NCBI RefSeq assembly: GCF_020532665.2
Contig: NZ_JAIWPG020000012.1
Location: 78,533-142,532 of the forward strand
Origin: Lelliottia sp. WAP21
GTDB lineage: Bacteria > Pseudomonadota > Gammaproteobacteria > Enterobacterales > Enterobacteriaceae
DNA length: 64,000 nucleotides
Direction of reading: 5' to 3'
In this document: positions 56,237-64,000 of the stretch, piece by piece
How positions within the stretch are numbered: the first letter of the stretch is position 1
How the letters are laid out: every line of letters starts with the position of its first letter
The notes under the pieces: generated by a model
Databases searched by the model: none
What the model was told of the DNA's origin: nothing
What the model saw: only the letters and a program-made list of their open reading frames with translations
Program-made: the position numbers and the translations under genes

Positions 56237-56655
56237 TTGTCGTGTCCCGAACCGTCAGCATTCCGGACAATGAGCTGGAGATCACGGCCATTCGGGCGCA
56301 GGGCGCGGGCGGGCAGCATGTGAACAAGGCGTCCACCGCTATCCATTTGCGCTTTGACATCCGGGCCTCCAGCCTGCCAGAGTATTATAAAGAAACGCTG
56401 CTGGCCGCCAGCCATCACTTAATCACCAGCGACGGCACGATCGTGATTAAGGCGCAGGAGTACCGCAGCCAGGAATTAAACCGTGAAGCCGCTATTGCAA
56501 GACTGGTCGCGATGATTCAGGAGTTAACCGCCGTGCAAAAAAGCCGTCGGGCAACCCGTCCTACTCGCGCATCGAAAGAGCGTCGGTTGTCATCGAAGTC
56601 GCAAAAATCGACAGTGAAAGCACTTCGCGGAAAAGTTCGTCGTTCGTACGACTGA
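56233..56655 (+). CDS. arfB: Alternative ribosome-rescue factor ArfB (YaeJ)
   Basis: Peptidyl-tRNA hydrolase that frees ribosomes stalled on non-stop mRNA without codon recognition. 140 residues, as in E. coli. RF-like catalytic domain with GGQ at 26-28 ([10 protein letters not shown]) and a basic, unstructured C-terminal tail ([22 protein letters not shown]) that enters the empty mRNA channel. Coupled to yaeQ. Confidence 0.97.
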   Translation: MIVVSRTVSIPDNELEITAIRAQGAGGQHVNKASTAIHLRFDIRASSLPEYYKETLLAASHHLITSDGTIVIKAQEYRSQELNREAAIARLVAMIQELTAVQKSRRATRPTRASKERRLSSKSQKSTVKALRGKVRRSYD

Positions 56656-56688
56656 CGAGCAGGACATCCATCTCATAAGGAATTTACA

Positions 56689-57387
56689 GTGAAAACAGCG
56701 ATATTGTCCCTCATGGCAGCAAGTACGCTTTTTGTCCTGATTGGGTGTAACAACCGCACTGAAACGCAGATCCTGCAACCGACTCAAACCGAATCATTAA
56801 AACCTATGCAGCAAAGCTGGCGCGGCGTTCTGCCTTGTGCCGACTGCGAAGGAATTGAAACAACGCTGTATCTTGAAAAAGACGGCACCTGGGTCATGAA
56901 CCAACGTTACCAGGGCGCAAAAGAGCCTTCTTCTTTTGCCACCTACGGAAAGTGGGCGCGTACGGCGGAGAAGCTGGTCCTGACCGAGACCAATGGTGAG
57001 AAAACCTATTTCCGCGCGAAAGGCGAGGGGATGGAAATGCTCGATCGTGAAGGGAACCCAATTGACTCGCAGTTCAATTACACGTTGGCCCCGGTAAAAG
57101 CGGCGCTGCCTGCTACGCCAATGGCGATGCGTGGCATGTATTTCTATATGGCGGATGCGGCTATCTTCACTGACTGTGCCACAGGCCAGAAGGTGAGCGT
57201 CGCGAACAATGCGCAGCTGGAACGTGATTACGCCGTCGCGCGTGGTACAGACAGTAAACCGATTCTGCTGACGGTAGAGGGGCATTTCACGCTTGAACCG
57301 AATCCAGACAGCGGGGAGCCGGTAAAAACGCTGGTGGCAGATAAGAGCCCAACGTTCCATGCGGGTAAAGACTGTACCAGCAAGTAG
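56689..57387 (+). CDS. nlpE: Outer-membrane lipoprotein NlpE (CutF), Cpx activator
   Basis: Surface-sensing and lipoprotein-trafficking monitor that activates CpxA. 232 residues versus 236 in E. coli. Signal peptide with lipobox VLIGC (C20 lipidated). The N-terminal domain has the CxxC pair C50/C53 (PCADCEG); the C-terminal OB-like domain has two more cysteines (FTDCATG, KDCTSK). GTG start at 56689 with AAGGA upstream. The C-terminus ends a few residues earlier than E. coli. Cpx target degP is in the same window. Not cotranscribed obviously with arfB (33-bp gap). Confidence 0.95.
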   Translation: MKTAILSLMAASTLFVLIGCNNRTETQILQPTQTESLKPMQQSWRGVLPCADCEGIETTLYLEKDGTWVMNQRYQGAKEPSSFATYGKWARTAEKLVLTETNGEKTYFRAKGEGMEMLDREGNPIDSQFNYTLAPVKAALPATPMAMRGMYFYMADAAIFTDCATGQKVSVANNAQLERDYAVARGTDSKPILLTVEGHFTLEPNPDSGEPVKTLVADKSPTFHAGKDCTSK

Positions 57388-57491
57388 GTCCTGTGCGATT
57401 CCACCAAAGCTTAGGTGATACCTACAGTGGCGTGAAGTTTTATTACTTTAACGATGAGCAGAAAGCGATTCTGAATAAATGCGGTTCGTGA
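57388..57491 (+). pseudogene. Orphan coding-like fragment downstream of nlpE
   Basis: In the frame open up to TGA at 57489-57491 one can read a protein-like tail (DTYSGVKFYYFND then EQKAILNKCGS) with no start codon or RBS of its own, in a different frame from nlpE. In E. coli this gap contains yaeF on the opposite strand; no yaeF is present here. The fragment does not look like YaeF. It may be a remnant of an unidentified lost gene or chance; I do not recognise the family. Confidence 0.3.
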
Positions 57492-57564
57492 GGGGCTGAA
57501 GGTAGGTTAACGCCGGACGTGGCGGTAGCAGACTAATGACGCTGTTTTTGCGTGACGCGTTATG

Positions 57565-57594
57565 AAAAAGGCTCTGCCGGAGCAGAGCCTTTTT
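57565..57594. terminator. Strong terminator of proS (probably bidirectional)
   Basis: Perfect 13-bp stem aaaaaggctctgc / gcagagccttttt with loop cgga. A run on the left and T run on the right serve proS on the minus strand and nlpE on the plus strand. Confidence 0.88.
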
Positions 57595-57599
57595 AGTGA

Positions 57600-59318
57600 T
57601 TAACCTTTAATCGCGGTCACCAGGTAATTAAGAATCTCACCGGTCTTAATCATCTGCTTCTCGCCGCTGCGACGGTATTTATACTCAATGTCGTCGCTGT
57701 CGAGGTTACGATCGCCAATCACCACGGTGTGGGGAATACCGATCAGTTCCATATCGGCAAACATCACGCCTGGGCGTTCTTTACGATCGTCCATCAGCAC
57801 TTCGATACCCTGCGCACGCAGTTCGCTGTAGAGCTTCTCTGCTAACTCCTGCACACGATAAGACTTGTGCATGTTCATTGGCAGAATCGCGACCTGGAAA
57901 GGTGCGATATTGTCAGGCCAGACGATGCCGCGCTCGTCGTGGTTCTGCTCAATGGCCGCCGCAACAACACGCGTCACACCGATACCGTAGCAACCCATGG
58001 TCAGGGTCTGGTTGCGACCATCTTCGCCCTGCACGGCTGCGTTCAGCGCGCGGGAGTATTTATCGCCCAACTGGAAAATGTGGCCCACTTCGATACCGCG
58101 TTTGATCATCAGCGTACCCTGACCGTCCGGGCTTGGATCGCCAGCTACCACGTTACGAATGTCAGCCACTTCTGGCGTCGCCACATCGCGATCCCAGTTA
58201 ATACCGAAGTAGTGTTTACCCTCGATATTGGCACCGGCGGAGAAGTCGCTCATTGCGGCAACGGTACGGTCAGCGACCACTGGAAGCGGCAGATTTACCG
58301 GGCCCAGAGAGCCTGGCCCTGCATTCACCACGGCGCGGATTTCCGCTTCCGTTGCGAACGTCAGCGGGCTGGCCACCTGCGGCAGCTTCTCTGCTTTCAC
58401 TTCGTTCAGCTCATGATCGCCACGCACCAGCAGGGCAACCAGAGGATAAGCACTGCCTTCGGTGGATTTCACCAGCAGAGTTTTCACCGTTTTTTCGACC
58501 GGTAGATTGAACTGCTCAACCAGCTCTGCGATGGTTTTCGCGTTAGGTGTGTCAACCAGCTTCATCTCTTCGGTTGCTGCGGCACGAGGGGCTTTTGGCG
58601 CCAGGGCTTCAGCGAACTCGATATTGGCAGCATAATCTGAGGTATCGGAGAAGATCACATCGTCTTCACCGCTCTGCGCCAGGACCTGGAACTCATGTGA
58701 CGCGCTACCACCGATAGAACCGGTGTCAGCCTGCACGGCGCGGAAATCCAGCCCCATGCGGGAGAAGATTTTGCTGTAGGCCTCGTACATTTTGTCGTAC
58801 GTCTCTTGCAGCGATTCCTGAGATGTATGGAAGGAGTAGGCATCTTTCATCAGGAATTCACGTGAGCGCATCACACCGAAACGCGGGCGCACTTCATCAC
58901 GGAATTTGGTCTGGATCTGGAAGAAGTTCAGCGGTAACTGTTTGTAGGAGTTCAGCTCGTTACGAATCAGGTCGGTGATCACTTCTTCATGCGTTGGGCC
59001 AAGGACAAATGGGCGCTCGCCACGATCGACAAATCGCAGCAGTTCCGGGCCGTACTGCTCCCAGCGACCGCTTTCCATCCACAGGTCCGCAGGCTGGACC
59101 ACAGGCATGGACACCTCGATGGCACCGGCGTTGTTCATCTCTTCACGCACGATGTTTTCGACTTTTTTCAGGACGCGCAGACCGGTCGGCAGCCAGGTAT
59201 ACAACCCGGAGGCCAGCTTGCGGATCATCCCGGCGCGAAGCATGAGCTGGTGGCTAATGACTTCGGCGTCGGCAGGTGTCTCCTTCAGAGTGGAGAGCAA
59301 ATATTGGCTAGTACGCAT
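57600..59318 (-). CDS. proS: Prolyl-tRNA synthetase
   Basis: Charges tRNA-Pro; class II synthetase. 572 residues, as in E. coli (bacterial type). Motif 2 region [21 protein letters not shown], an inserted editing (INS) domain at about 224-405 that clears Ala-tRNA-Pro, motif 3 GCYGIGVTR and a C-terminal anticodon-binding domain ([12 protein letters not shown]... to the end). Start [15 protein letters not shown] is the standard one. Its own transcript, ended by the adjacent terminator. Confidence 0.98.
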   Translation of the reverse strand: MRTSQYLLSTLKETPADAEVISHQLMLRAGMIRKLASGLYTWLPTGLRVLKKVENIVREEMNNAGAIEVSMPVVQPADLWMESGRWEQYGPELLRFVDRGERPFVLGPTHEEVITDLIRNELNSYKQLPLNFFQIQTKFRDEVRPRFGVMRSREFLMKDAYSFHTSQESLQETYDKMYEAYSKIFSRMGLDFRAVQADTGSIGGSASHEFQVLAQSGEDDVIFSDTSDYAANIEFAEALAPKAPRAAATEEMKLVDTPNAKTIAELVEQFNLPVEKTVKTLLVKSTEGSAYPLVALLVRGDHELNEVKAEKLPQVASPLTFATEAEIRAVVNAGPGSLGPVNLPLPVVADRTVAAMSDFSAGANIEGKHYFGINWDRDVATPEVADIRNVVAGDPSPDGQGTLMIKRGIEVGHIFQLGDKYSRALNAAVQGEDGRNQTLTMGCYGIGVTRVVAAAIEQNHDERGIVWPDNIAPFQVAILPMNMHKSYRVQELAEKLYSELRAQGIEVLMDDRKERPGVMFADMELIGIPHTVVIGDRNLDSDDIEYKYRRSGEKQMIKTGEILNYLVTAIKG

Positions 59319-59430
59319 GTTGTTACGGTTCCATTTCGACGATTGGACCAGGCTGAAACGTCAGACTGACACAAAAAAAGTGGTTTAGTTTACCAGTGTG
59401 GCAAAGATGCCAAAAGAGAGGAAAATAAAA

Positions 59431-60138
59431 TTAGCGCACTTCCAGTGCAAACACTTCAAAGCCCGCTTCGGTGACGCGCCAGCGAACGTTAAAATCCAGC
59501 AGCCAGACGGCATATGTTTTACCCGCTTCTTCCTCTTTCCGATACGCTGGACGCGGATCCTGTGCCAGGACCTCGCTGATAAAAGCCCGAAGATGAGGAT
59601 AACGTTTTTCATGCCTGAGAAGCTCATCAGACAGGTCATCAGTAAAACAGACGGGCATATCGGCCTGCGGTGCCTGTTGAGCGTAGCTGGCCCTGGCATC
59701 CGGCAGCGCTTCTGCAAAGGGTAAATAAGGTTTGATATCGATCACCGGCGTGCCGTCCACCAGATCCAGACCGCCCAGTTCCAGAACCACCTGATCCTTT
59801 TGGCAGCGTATTCCCTTGAGTTCGACAAGGGACATACCCACCGGATTGGGACGAAAGGTGGAACGAGTAGCAAAGACACCCATTCTGGCATTTCCGCCAA
59901 GACGGGGCGGGCGAACCGTGGGACGCCATCCGCCTTCCATCGTTTGGTGAAAAACGAAAATCACCCAAAGATGGCTAAACGCCTCTAAACCGCGAACGGC
60001 ATCGGCCTGATTATAAGGGGCCGTTAAGTGAAGTTCACCGCCAGCGCTTTTAACCAGCCCAGGCTGACGCGGAACGGCAAACTTCTCTTTGTAAGGCGAA
60101 TGAATGACACCTATCTGCTCAAACTGAAAGCCACTCAT
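59431..60138 (-). CDS. trmO: tRNA (N6-methyl)threonylcarbamoyladenosine methyltransferase TrmO (YaeB, TsaA)
   Basis: SAM-dependent enzyme that methylates t6A37 of tRNA-Thr(GGU). 235 residues, as in E. coli. Beta-barrel SAM domain with FEQIGVIHSPYKEKFAVPRQPGL and the RLGGNARMGVFATRSTFRPNP motif, and a smaller C-terminal domain with LAQDPRPAYRK. Its start overlaps the rcsF stop by 4 bases, so the two are coupled, as in E. coli. Confidence 0.96.
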   Translation of the reverse strand: MSGFQFEQIGVIHSPYKEKFAVPRQPGLVKSAGGELHLTAPYNQADAVRGLEAFSHLWVIFVFHQTMEGGWRPTVRPPRLGGNARMGVFATRSTFRPNPVGMSLVELKGIRCQKDQVVLELGGLDLVDGTPVIDIKPYLPFAEALPDARASYAQQAPQADMPVCFTDDLSDELLRHEKRYPHLRAFISEVLAQDPRPAYRKEEEAGKTYAVWLLDFNVRWRVTEAGFEVFALEVR

Positions 60139-60539
60139 TTTGCCGATACGTTAAGCGCATTACCCGTGCAAACGGCCTGACGATAGCAACCTGGCGTACC
60201 GCTGGTGACTTCACAGCTGTGCAGCAGGACGGCGTTCGCTTTCATTTTTGCGGCATTAATCTGCAGGCGTTTGCGTGCAGTTGGAATATTCGGTGGAGAG
60301 TCCTGATTTGAGGCCTGGCAAGATTCGCCAGACACTTCACCCAGATCGCGGAAAGTCTTACCCAGTAAATCCTCTGCATTGGTATAAATTTTTACCGGAG
60401 CAGGGCGCGGGGCTTTCGGTTTTGCTGGCTCGACCTTGGGTGGCGTTGCAGTGCTTTTGACAGGTTCAACAGGAGATCTGCTTAGCATTGAACAGCCACT
60501 CAGCATGAGTGCTACAAGACAGATCGGTAAAGCACGCAT
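60135..60539 (-). CDS. rcsF: Outer-membrane lipoprotein RcsF, Rcs stress sensor
   Basis: Senses envelope and LPS damage and activates the Rcs phosphorelay through IgaA. 134 residues, as in E. coli. Lipobox LSGC with lipidated C16; a proline/lysine-rich linker (about 25-50, threaded through OMP barrels) and a folded domain with the four disulfide cysteines C74, C109, C118 and C124. First of the rcsF-trmO pair; 107 bp from metQ. Confidence 0.97.
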   Translation of the reverse strand: MRALPICLVALMLSGCSMLSRSPVEPVKSTATPPKVEPAKPKAPRPAPVKIYTNAEDLLGKTFRDLGEVSGESCQASNQDSPPNIPTARKRLQINAAKMKANAVLLHSCEVTSGTPGCYRQAVCTGNALNVSAK

Positions 60540-60600
60540 AATATTTCCTCAATGAATAATCAAATCGTCATCTATTGAATCAGTTGCCTGCACAAATGAC

Positions 60601-60622
60601 AAGACGGGCTTTTGCCCGTCTT
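60601..60622 (-). terminator. Terminator of the metNIQ operon
   Basis: Perfect 9-bp stem aagacgggc / gcccgtctt with loop tttt. The minus-strand tail (cttgtcattt) is only moderately T-rich, so termination may be incomplete and read into rcsF. Confidence 0.65.
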
Positions 60623-60646
60623 AAATGATATCGCGTTAAGGTCAGA

Positions 60647-61462
60647 TTACCAGCCTTTAACGGCACCACCGTTAAACACTTTATTGGCTTCCTGGAAAAC
60701 TTCGTCAGACTGATAAGCCTGCACGAATTTCTTCACGTTTTCCGCGTCTTTATTGTCTTCGCGAGTCACGATCAGGTTCACGTACGGAGAGTCTTTGTCT
60801 TCAACAAAGATACCGTCTTTCGCAGGGGTCAGGCCGATCTGGCTGGCGTAAGTGGTGTTGATGACCGCCAGAGCAATCTGCGCGTCGTCCAGTGAACGTG
60901 GCAGCTGTGGTGCTTCCAGCTCAACCAGCTTCAGGTTTTTCGGGTTTTCGGTGACATCAAGAACGGTCGGCAGCAGGCCAACACCGTCTTTCAGTTTGAT
61001 CAGACCCACTTTTTGCAGCAGCAGCAGGGAACGGCCCAGGTTGGTTGGATCGTTAGGAATAGCGACCTGCGATCCCGGCTGCAGCTCTTCCAGTGATTTG
61101 ATTTTTTTGGAGTAGCCCGCGATCGGGTAAACGAAGGTGTTGCCGGCCGCAACCAGCTTATACCCACGATCTTTGATCTGCTGATCCAGATAAGGCTTAT
61201 GCTGGAAGGCATTCGCGTCAATGTCGCCTTTGCTCAACGCTTCGTTTGGCAACACGTAATCGTTGAAGGTGACTAACTCAACGTCCAGGCCATACTTCTC
61301 TTTCGCCACTTTCTGGGCCACTTCAGCGACTTGCTGTTCTGCACCCACAATGACGCCCACTTTAATATGGTTTGGATCTTTTTCGTCCTGACCGCAACCC
61401 ACTAAAGCCAGAGAGCCGATCAGCGCGCCTACCGCTGCAAAGGTCTTTAATTTAAACGCCAT
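60647..61462 (-). CDS. metQ: Methionine-binding lipoprotein MetQ
   Basis: Substrate-binding lipoprotein of the D/L-methionine ABC importer. 271 residues, as in E. coli. Lipobox LVGC, lipidated C23. NlpA/MetQ family segments VGVIVGAEQQVAEVAQ, NAFQHKPYLDQQ and VAIPNDPTNLGRSLLLLQ. Located 40 bp after metI; last gene of metNIQ. Confidence 0.97.
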   Translation of the reverse strand: MAFKLKTFAAVGALIGSLALVGCGQDEKDPNHIKVGVIVGAEQQVAEVAQKVAKEKYGLDVELVTFNDYVLPNEALSKGDIDANAFQHKPYLDQQIKDRGYKLVAAGNTFVYPIAGYSKKIKSLEELQPGSQVAIPNDPTNLGRSLLLLQKVGLIKLKDGVGLLPTVLDVTENPKNLKLVELEAPQLPRSLDDAQIALAVINTTYASQIGLTPAKDGIFVEDKDSPYVNLIVTREDNKDAENVKKFVQAYQSDEVFQEANKVFNGGAVKGW

Positions 61463-61502
61463 GTTTTATCCTTAACTCGTCGAGTTTGTGTTGTGTGTAA
61501 CG

Positions 61503-62156
61503 TTATTTGTGAGTCACAGCCCGGACGATACGATCGCCTGAGAATTGAATGAGGTAAACCAGCACAACCAGCAATACCAGAACCGTGTTCATTACGGTAG
61601 CGTTATAGCCAATATAACCGTACTGATAGCCAATCTGACCTAAACCGCCTGCACCGACAGCACCGCCCATAGCAGAATAGCCAACCAGTGTGATGAGCGT
61701 GATGGTTGCCGCATTGACCAGGCCCGGTAAGGCTTCTGGCAACAGTACTTTGCGAATGATTTGCATCGGTGTGGCACCCATCGCACGGGACGCTTCAATC
61801 AACCCGGTTGGAATTTCCAGTAAGGCGTTCTCAACCATACGGGCAATGAAAGGTGCGGCACCCACGGTCAAAGGGACGATGGCGGCCTGCAAACCAATAG
61901 AGGTCCCTACAATGACGCGCGTAAATGGAATCATCCATACCAGCAATATAATGAAGGGAATAGAACGGAAGATGTTAACCAGCGCTGAGAGCGTGCGGTA
62001 CAGCTTCGGGTTGGCGATGATTTGCCCAGGGCGCGTGACATAAAGCAGAACGCCAACGGGTAAACCGATCACAAAGCCAAAAAAGCCCGATACGAAGGTC
62101 ATTGCCAGCGTTTCCCATACGCCGCGAACCAGTAGCCACATCATTGGCTCAGACAT
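61503..62156 (-). CDS. metI: Methionine ABC importer, permease MetI
   Basis: Inner-membrane channel subunit of the MetNI transporter. 217 residues, as in E. coli, with five transmembrane helices. The EAA coupling loop is readable as [25 protein letters not shown] (about 135-160). Overlaps metN by 8 bases, so translation is coupled. Confidence 0.97.
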   Translation of the reverse strand: MSEPMMWLLVRGVWETLAMTFVSGFFGFVIGLPVGVLLYVTRPGQIIANPKLYRTLSALVNIFRSIPFIILLVWMIPFTRVIVGTSIGLQAAIVPLTVGAAPFIARMVENALLEIPTGLIEASRAMGATPMQIIRKVLLPEALPGLVNAATITLITLVGYSAMGGAVGAGGLGQIGYQYGYIGYNATVMNTVLVLLVVLVYLIQFSGDRIVRAVTHK

Positions 62157-63180
62157 AACCCAGTACCTCTACTTTTACGTGGTGTTCCTGCAGCCAGGCA
62201 ATAGCCGCCTGCGTTTCTTCTTGTGTGCCGTGCATCTCGGTCAGCATGATGCCGAACTTCACGCCACCGGCGTAATCCATCTGCGCGCTGATAATGTTGT
62301 TGTTTACGTTAAAGCGACGTGCCGTTTCCGAAAGCAGTGGGGCATCCACGGATTGACCCGTGAACTCCATACGTAACATCGGTACGCTTTCCTGCGTTGA
62401 GGTTGTTTTTAAGCGCGCCAGATAATCTTCCGGGATGTCCAGATGCAAAGTAGACTGGATAAACTGTTGTGCCAGCGGTGTCTTCGGGTGCGAGAACACT
62501 TCGCTTACCGTGTCCTGTTCGATTAACTCACCGTTACTGATCACGGCAACACAATCGCAGATGCGTTTTACAACATCCATTTCATGCGTAATAAGAAGAA
62601 TGGTTAATCCCAGGCGGCGGTTAATGTCTTTTAACAGTTCCAGAATGGAACGGGTGGTTGCCGGATCAAGCGCGCTGGTGGCTTCGTCACAAAGCAGTAC
62701 GTTTGGATTGCTGGCCAGCGCGCGAGCGATGGCGACGCGCTGTTTTTGGCCCCCGGACAGATTTGCCGGATAGCTGTCATGTTTATCGGCCAGGCCGACC
62801 AGATCCAGCAGCTCGGTCACGCGACGCTTAATCTCTTCTTTTGGCGTGTTATCCAGCTCTAAAGGAAGGGCGACGTTACCAAACACGGTGCGGGAAGCCA
62901 GCAGATTAAAATGCTGGAAAATCATGCCAATCTGCCGACGCGCTTTGGTCAGTGCAGATTCGGAAAGCTGAGTCAGTTCCTGACCGCCAACCTGAACGGT
63001 GCCTTCTGTTGGGCGCTCAAGAAGATTAACGCAGCGGATGAGGGTACTTTTCCCTGCACCGGATGCGCCAATCACGCCATAAATTTGTCCAGCCGGAACA
63101 TGCAGGCTGACATTATTCAGTGCCTGGATGGTTCGGTTCCCTTGCTGGAACACTTTGGTGATATTCGAAAGTTTAATCAT
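62149..63180 (-). CDS. metN: Methionine ABC importer, ATPase MetN
   Basis: ATPase of the D/L-methionine importer; shut off by internal methionine via its C-terminal domain. 343 residues, as in E. coli. Walker [10 protein letters not shown] at about 38-46, signature [15 protein letters not shown], Walker [13 protein letters not shown] and H-loop ITHEMD. The C-terminal NIL (ACT-like) regulatory domain spans about 265-343. First gene of metNIQ; a MetJ operator lies upstream. Confidence 0.98.
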   Translation of the reverse strand: MIKLSNITKVFQQGNRTIQALNNVSLHVPAGQIYGVIGASGAGKSTLIRCVNLLERPTEGTVQVGGQELTQLSESALTKARRQIGMIFQHFNLLASRTVFGNVALPLELDNTPKEEIKRRVTELLDLVGLADKHDSYPANLSGGQKQRVAIARALASNPNVLLCDEATSALDPATTRSILELLKDINRRLGLTILLITHEMDVVKRICDCVAVISNGELIEQDTVSEVFSHPKTPLAQQFIQSTLHLDIPEDYLARLKTTSTQESVPMLRMEFTGQSVDAPLLSETARRFNVNNNIISAQMDYAGGVKFGIMLTEMHGTQEETQAAIAWLQEHHVKVEVLGYV

Positions 63181-63254
63181 TGATTATTTTTATCGTATGT
63201 AAGTTAGCCGTGGCATTTTCTTCTGCCAGATACGGGGTCTGCCGTAAACAAATT

Positions 63255-63286
63255 GGATGTTAAGGCATCCAGACGTCTAAATCAAT
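63255..63286 (-). promoter_or_regulatory. MetJ operator (met boxes) of metNIQ
   Basis: One perfect met box, agacgtct (63271-63278), flanked in 8-bp register by aggcatcc (63263-63270, 5 of 8 matches), ggatgtta (63255-63262) and aaatcaat (63279-63286). Tandem 8-bp boxes are the MetJ binding pattern; SAM-MetJ would repress metN. The 186-bp gap also holds the gmhB promoter. Confidence 0.75.
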
Positions 63287-63366
63287 CCAACTCTGCACGA
63301 TGAGCACTTTCTTGTACTGCGTTTCATGAGATACTAACAGGACAAGCCTTTTTCAGGAGTAGACCA

Positions 63367-63927
63367 GTGGCAAAGTCAGTACCCGCAATTTTTCTCGATC
63401 GTGATGGCACCATTAATGTCGATCATGGTTATGTGCATGAGATAGACGAGTTCGAGTTTATCGATGGTGTTATTGACGCCATGCGCGAACTAAAAGAGAT
63501 GGGCTACGCCCTGGTGGTTGTGACGAATCAGTCTGGCATCGCGCGGGGTAAGTTTACCGAAGCGCAATTCGAGACGCTCACCGAATGGATGGACTGGTCG
63601 TTGGCCGACCGTGGCGTTGAGCTGGATGGTATCTATTATTGTCCGCACCATCCTCAGGGAACCGTAGAAGAGTATCGCCAGACCTGTGATTGCCGTAAAC
63701 CACATCCGGGAATGTTTATCTCCGCGCAGGAGTTTCTGGATATTGATATGGCTTCTTCTTATATGGTTGGCGACAAACTGGAAGATATGCAGGCCGCAGC
63801 AGCGGCGGGTGTGGGGACTAAAGTTCTGGTGCGTACAGGTAAAGCCGTCACGCCGGAAGCGGAAAATGCCGCGGATTGGGTGATAAATAGCCTTGCTGAG
63901 TTACCAAAAGCGTTAAAAAAGCAGTAA
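63367..63927 (+). CDS. gmhB: D-glycero-beta-D-manno-heptose-1,7-bisphosphate 7-phosphatase
   Basis: Removes the C7 phosphate in the ADP-heptose route for the LPS inner core. 186 residues versus 191 in E. coli; the shortfall is at the C-terminus (ends ALKKQ). HAD superfamily: nucleophile D11 and D13 in [15 protein letters not shown] motif, GDKLEDM motif, and the zinc loop CPHHPQG with CDCRKP. GTG start at 63367 with CAGGAG. Divergent from metN; an rRNA promoter follows. Confidence 0.97.
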   Translation: MAKSVPAIFLDRDGTINVDHGYVHEIDEFEFIDGVIDAMRELKEMGYALVVVTNQSGIARGKFTEAQFETLTEWMDWSLADRGVELDGIYYCPHHPQGTVEEYRQTCDCRKPHPGMFISAQEFLDIDMASSYMVGDKLEDMQAAAAAGVGTKVLVRTGKAVTPEAENAADWVINSLAELPKALKKQ

Positions 63928-63954
63928 AAACAGGCGTTATGTCGAAATTATGAG

Positions 63955-64000
63955 CGGTTGAAATAAAAATGTATTTTTCCGCTTGTCATTCCCGGAGAGC
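63955..64000 (+). promoter_or_regulatory. UP element and -35 of a probable rRNA operon P1 promoter (cut by window end)
   Basis: A+T-rich ttgaaataaaaatgtattttt (63958-63978), then ccgc and TTGTCA at 63983-63988. This matches the E. coli rrnH P1 upstream region after gmhB (UP element and TTGTC -35). The -10 would lie about 16 bp past the -35, beyond the window. No rRNA gene is inside the window. Confidence 0.7.

Overview
The window is a stretch of core chromosome from a gamma-proteobacterium of the family Enterobacteriaceae. Almost every protein aligns residue for residue with Escherichia coli K-12 proteins I know, but with the scattered substitutions expected of a different genus. Gene order follows the E. 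coli hrpB to rrnH segment with few exceptions. An Enterobacter/Lelliottia/Leclercia-like host is my inference, from the divergence level and a REP-like palindrome family; species was not determined.

Layout. 1-4593: 3' part of hrpB, then mrcB (PBP1b). 4594-9744: a four-gene chaperone-usher fimbrial operon (pilin, chaperone, usher, two-domain tip subunit) between mrcB and fhuA, where E. coli K-12 has nothing; this is the main accessory insertion. 9745-15902: the ferrichrome operon fhuACDB behind a Fur-like site. 15903-16290: a tandem array with a 43-bp period, built from a REP-like palindrome, between the convergent fhuB and hemL. 16291-30357: hemL, clcA, erpA, yadS-btuF-mtnN, dgt, degP, cdaR, yaeH, dapD and glnD. 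30420-50987: map, then the long rightward block rpsB-tsf-pyrH-frr-dxr-uppS-cdsA-rseP-bamA-skp-lpxD-fabZ-lpxA-lpxB-rnhB-dnaE-accA, which joins translation, isoprenoid and phospholipid carriers, outer-membrane assembly, lipid A synthesis, DNA replication and fatty-acid synthesis. 51088-57387: ldcC, yaeR, tilS, rof-yaeP, yaeQ-arfB and nlpE. 57600-63180 (minus strand): proS, rcsF-trmO and metNIQ. 63367-63927: gmhB. The last bases look like the UP element and -35 box of an rRNA P1 promoter, so an rrn operon probably begins just outside the window.

How the genes work together. Envelope building dominates: PBP1b polymerises peptidoglycan on the undecaprenyl carrier made from Dxr and UppS products. 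BamA, Skp and DegP fold or destroy outer-membrane proteins, LpxD/LpxA/LpxB and GmhB supply LPS, and RseP, NlpE and RcsF feed the sigmaE, Cpx and Rcs stress responses. FhuA, the BtuF pathway and MetNIQ are nutrient importers.

I looked for an undescribed system and did not find a convincing one: no CRISPR array, prophage, transposase, toxin-antitoxin pair or unfamiliar multigene cassette. The least explained items are the fimbrial tip subunit, the 43-bp array, an orphan coding-like fragment between nlpE and proS where E. coli carries yaeF, and a 15-bp repeat shared by the pyrH and frr leaders.
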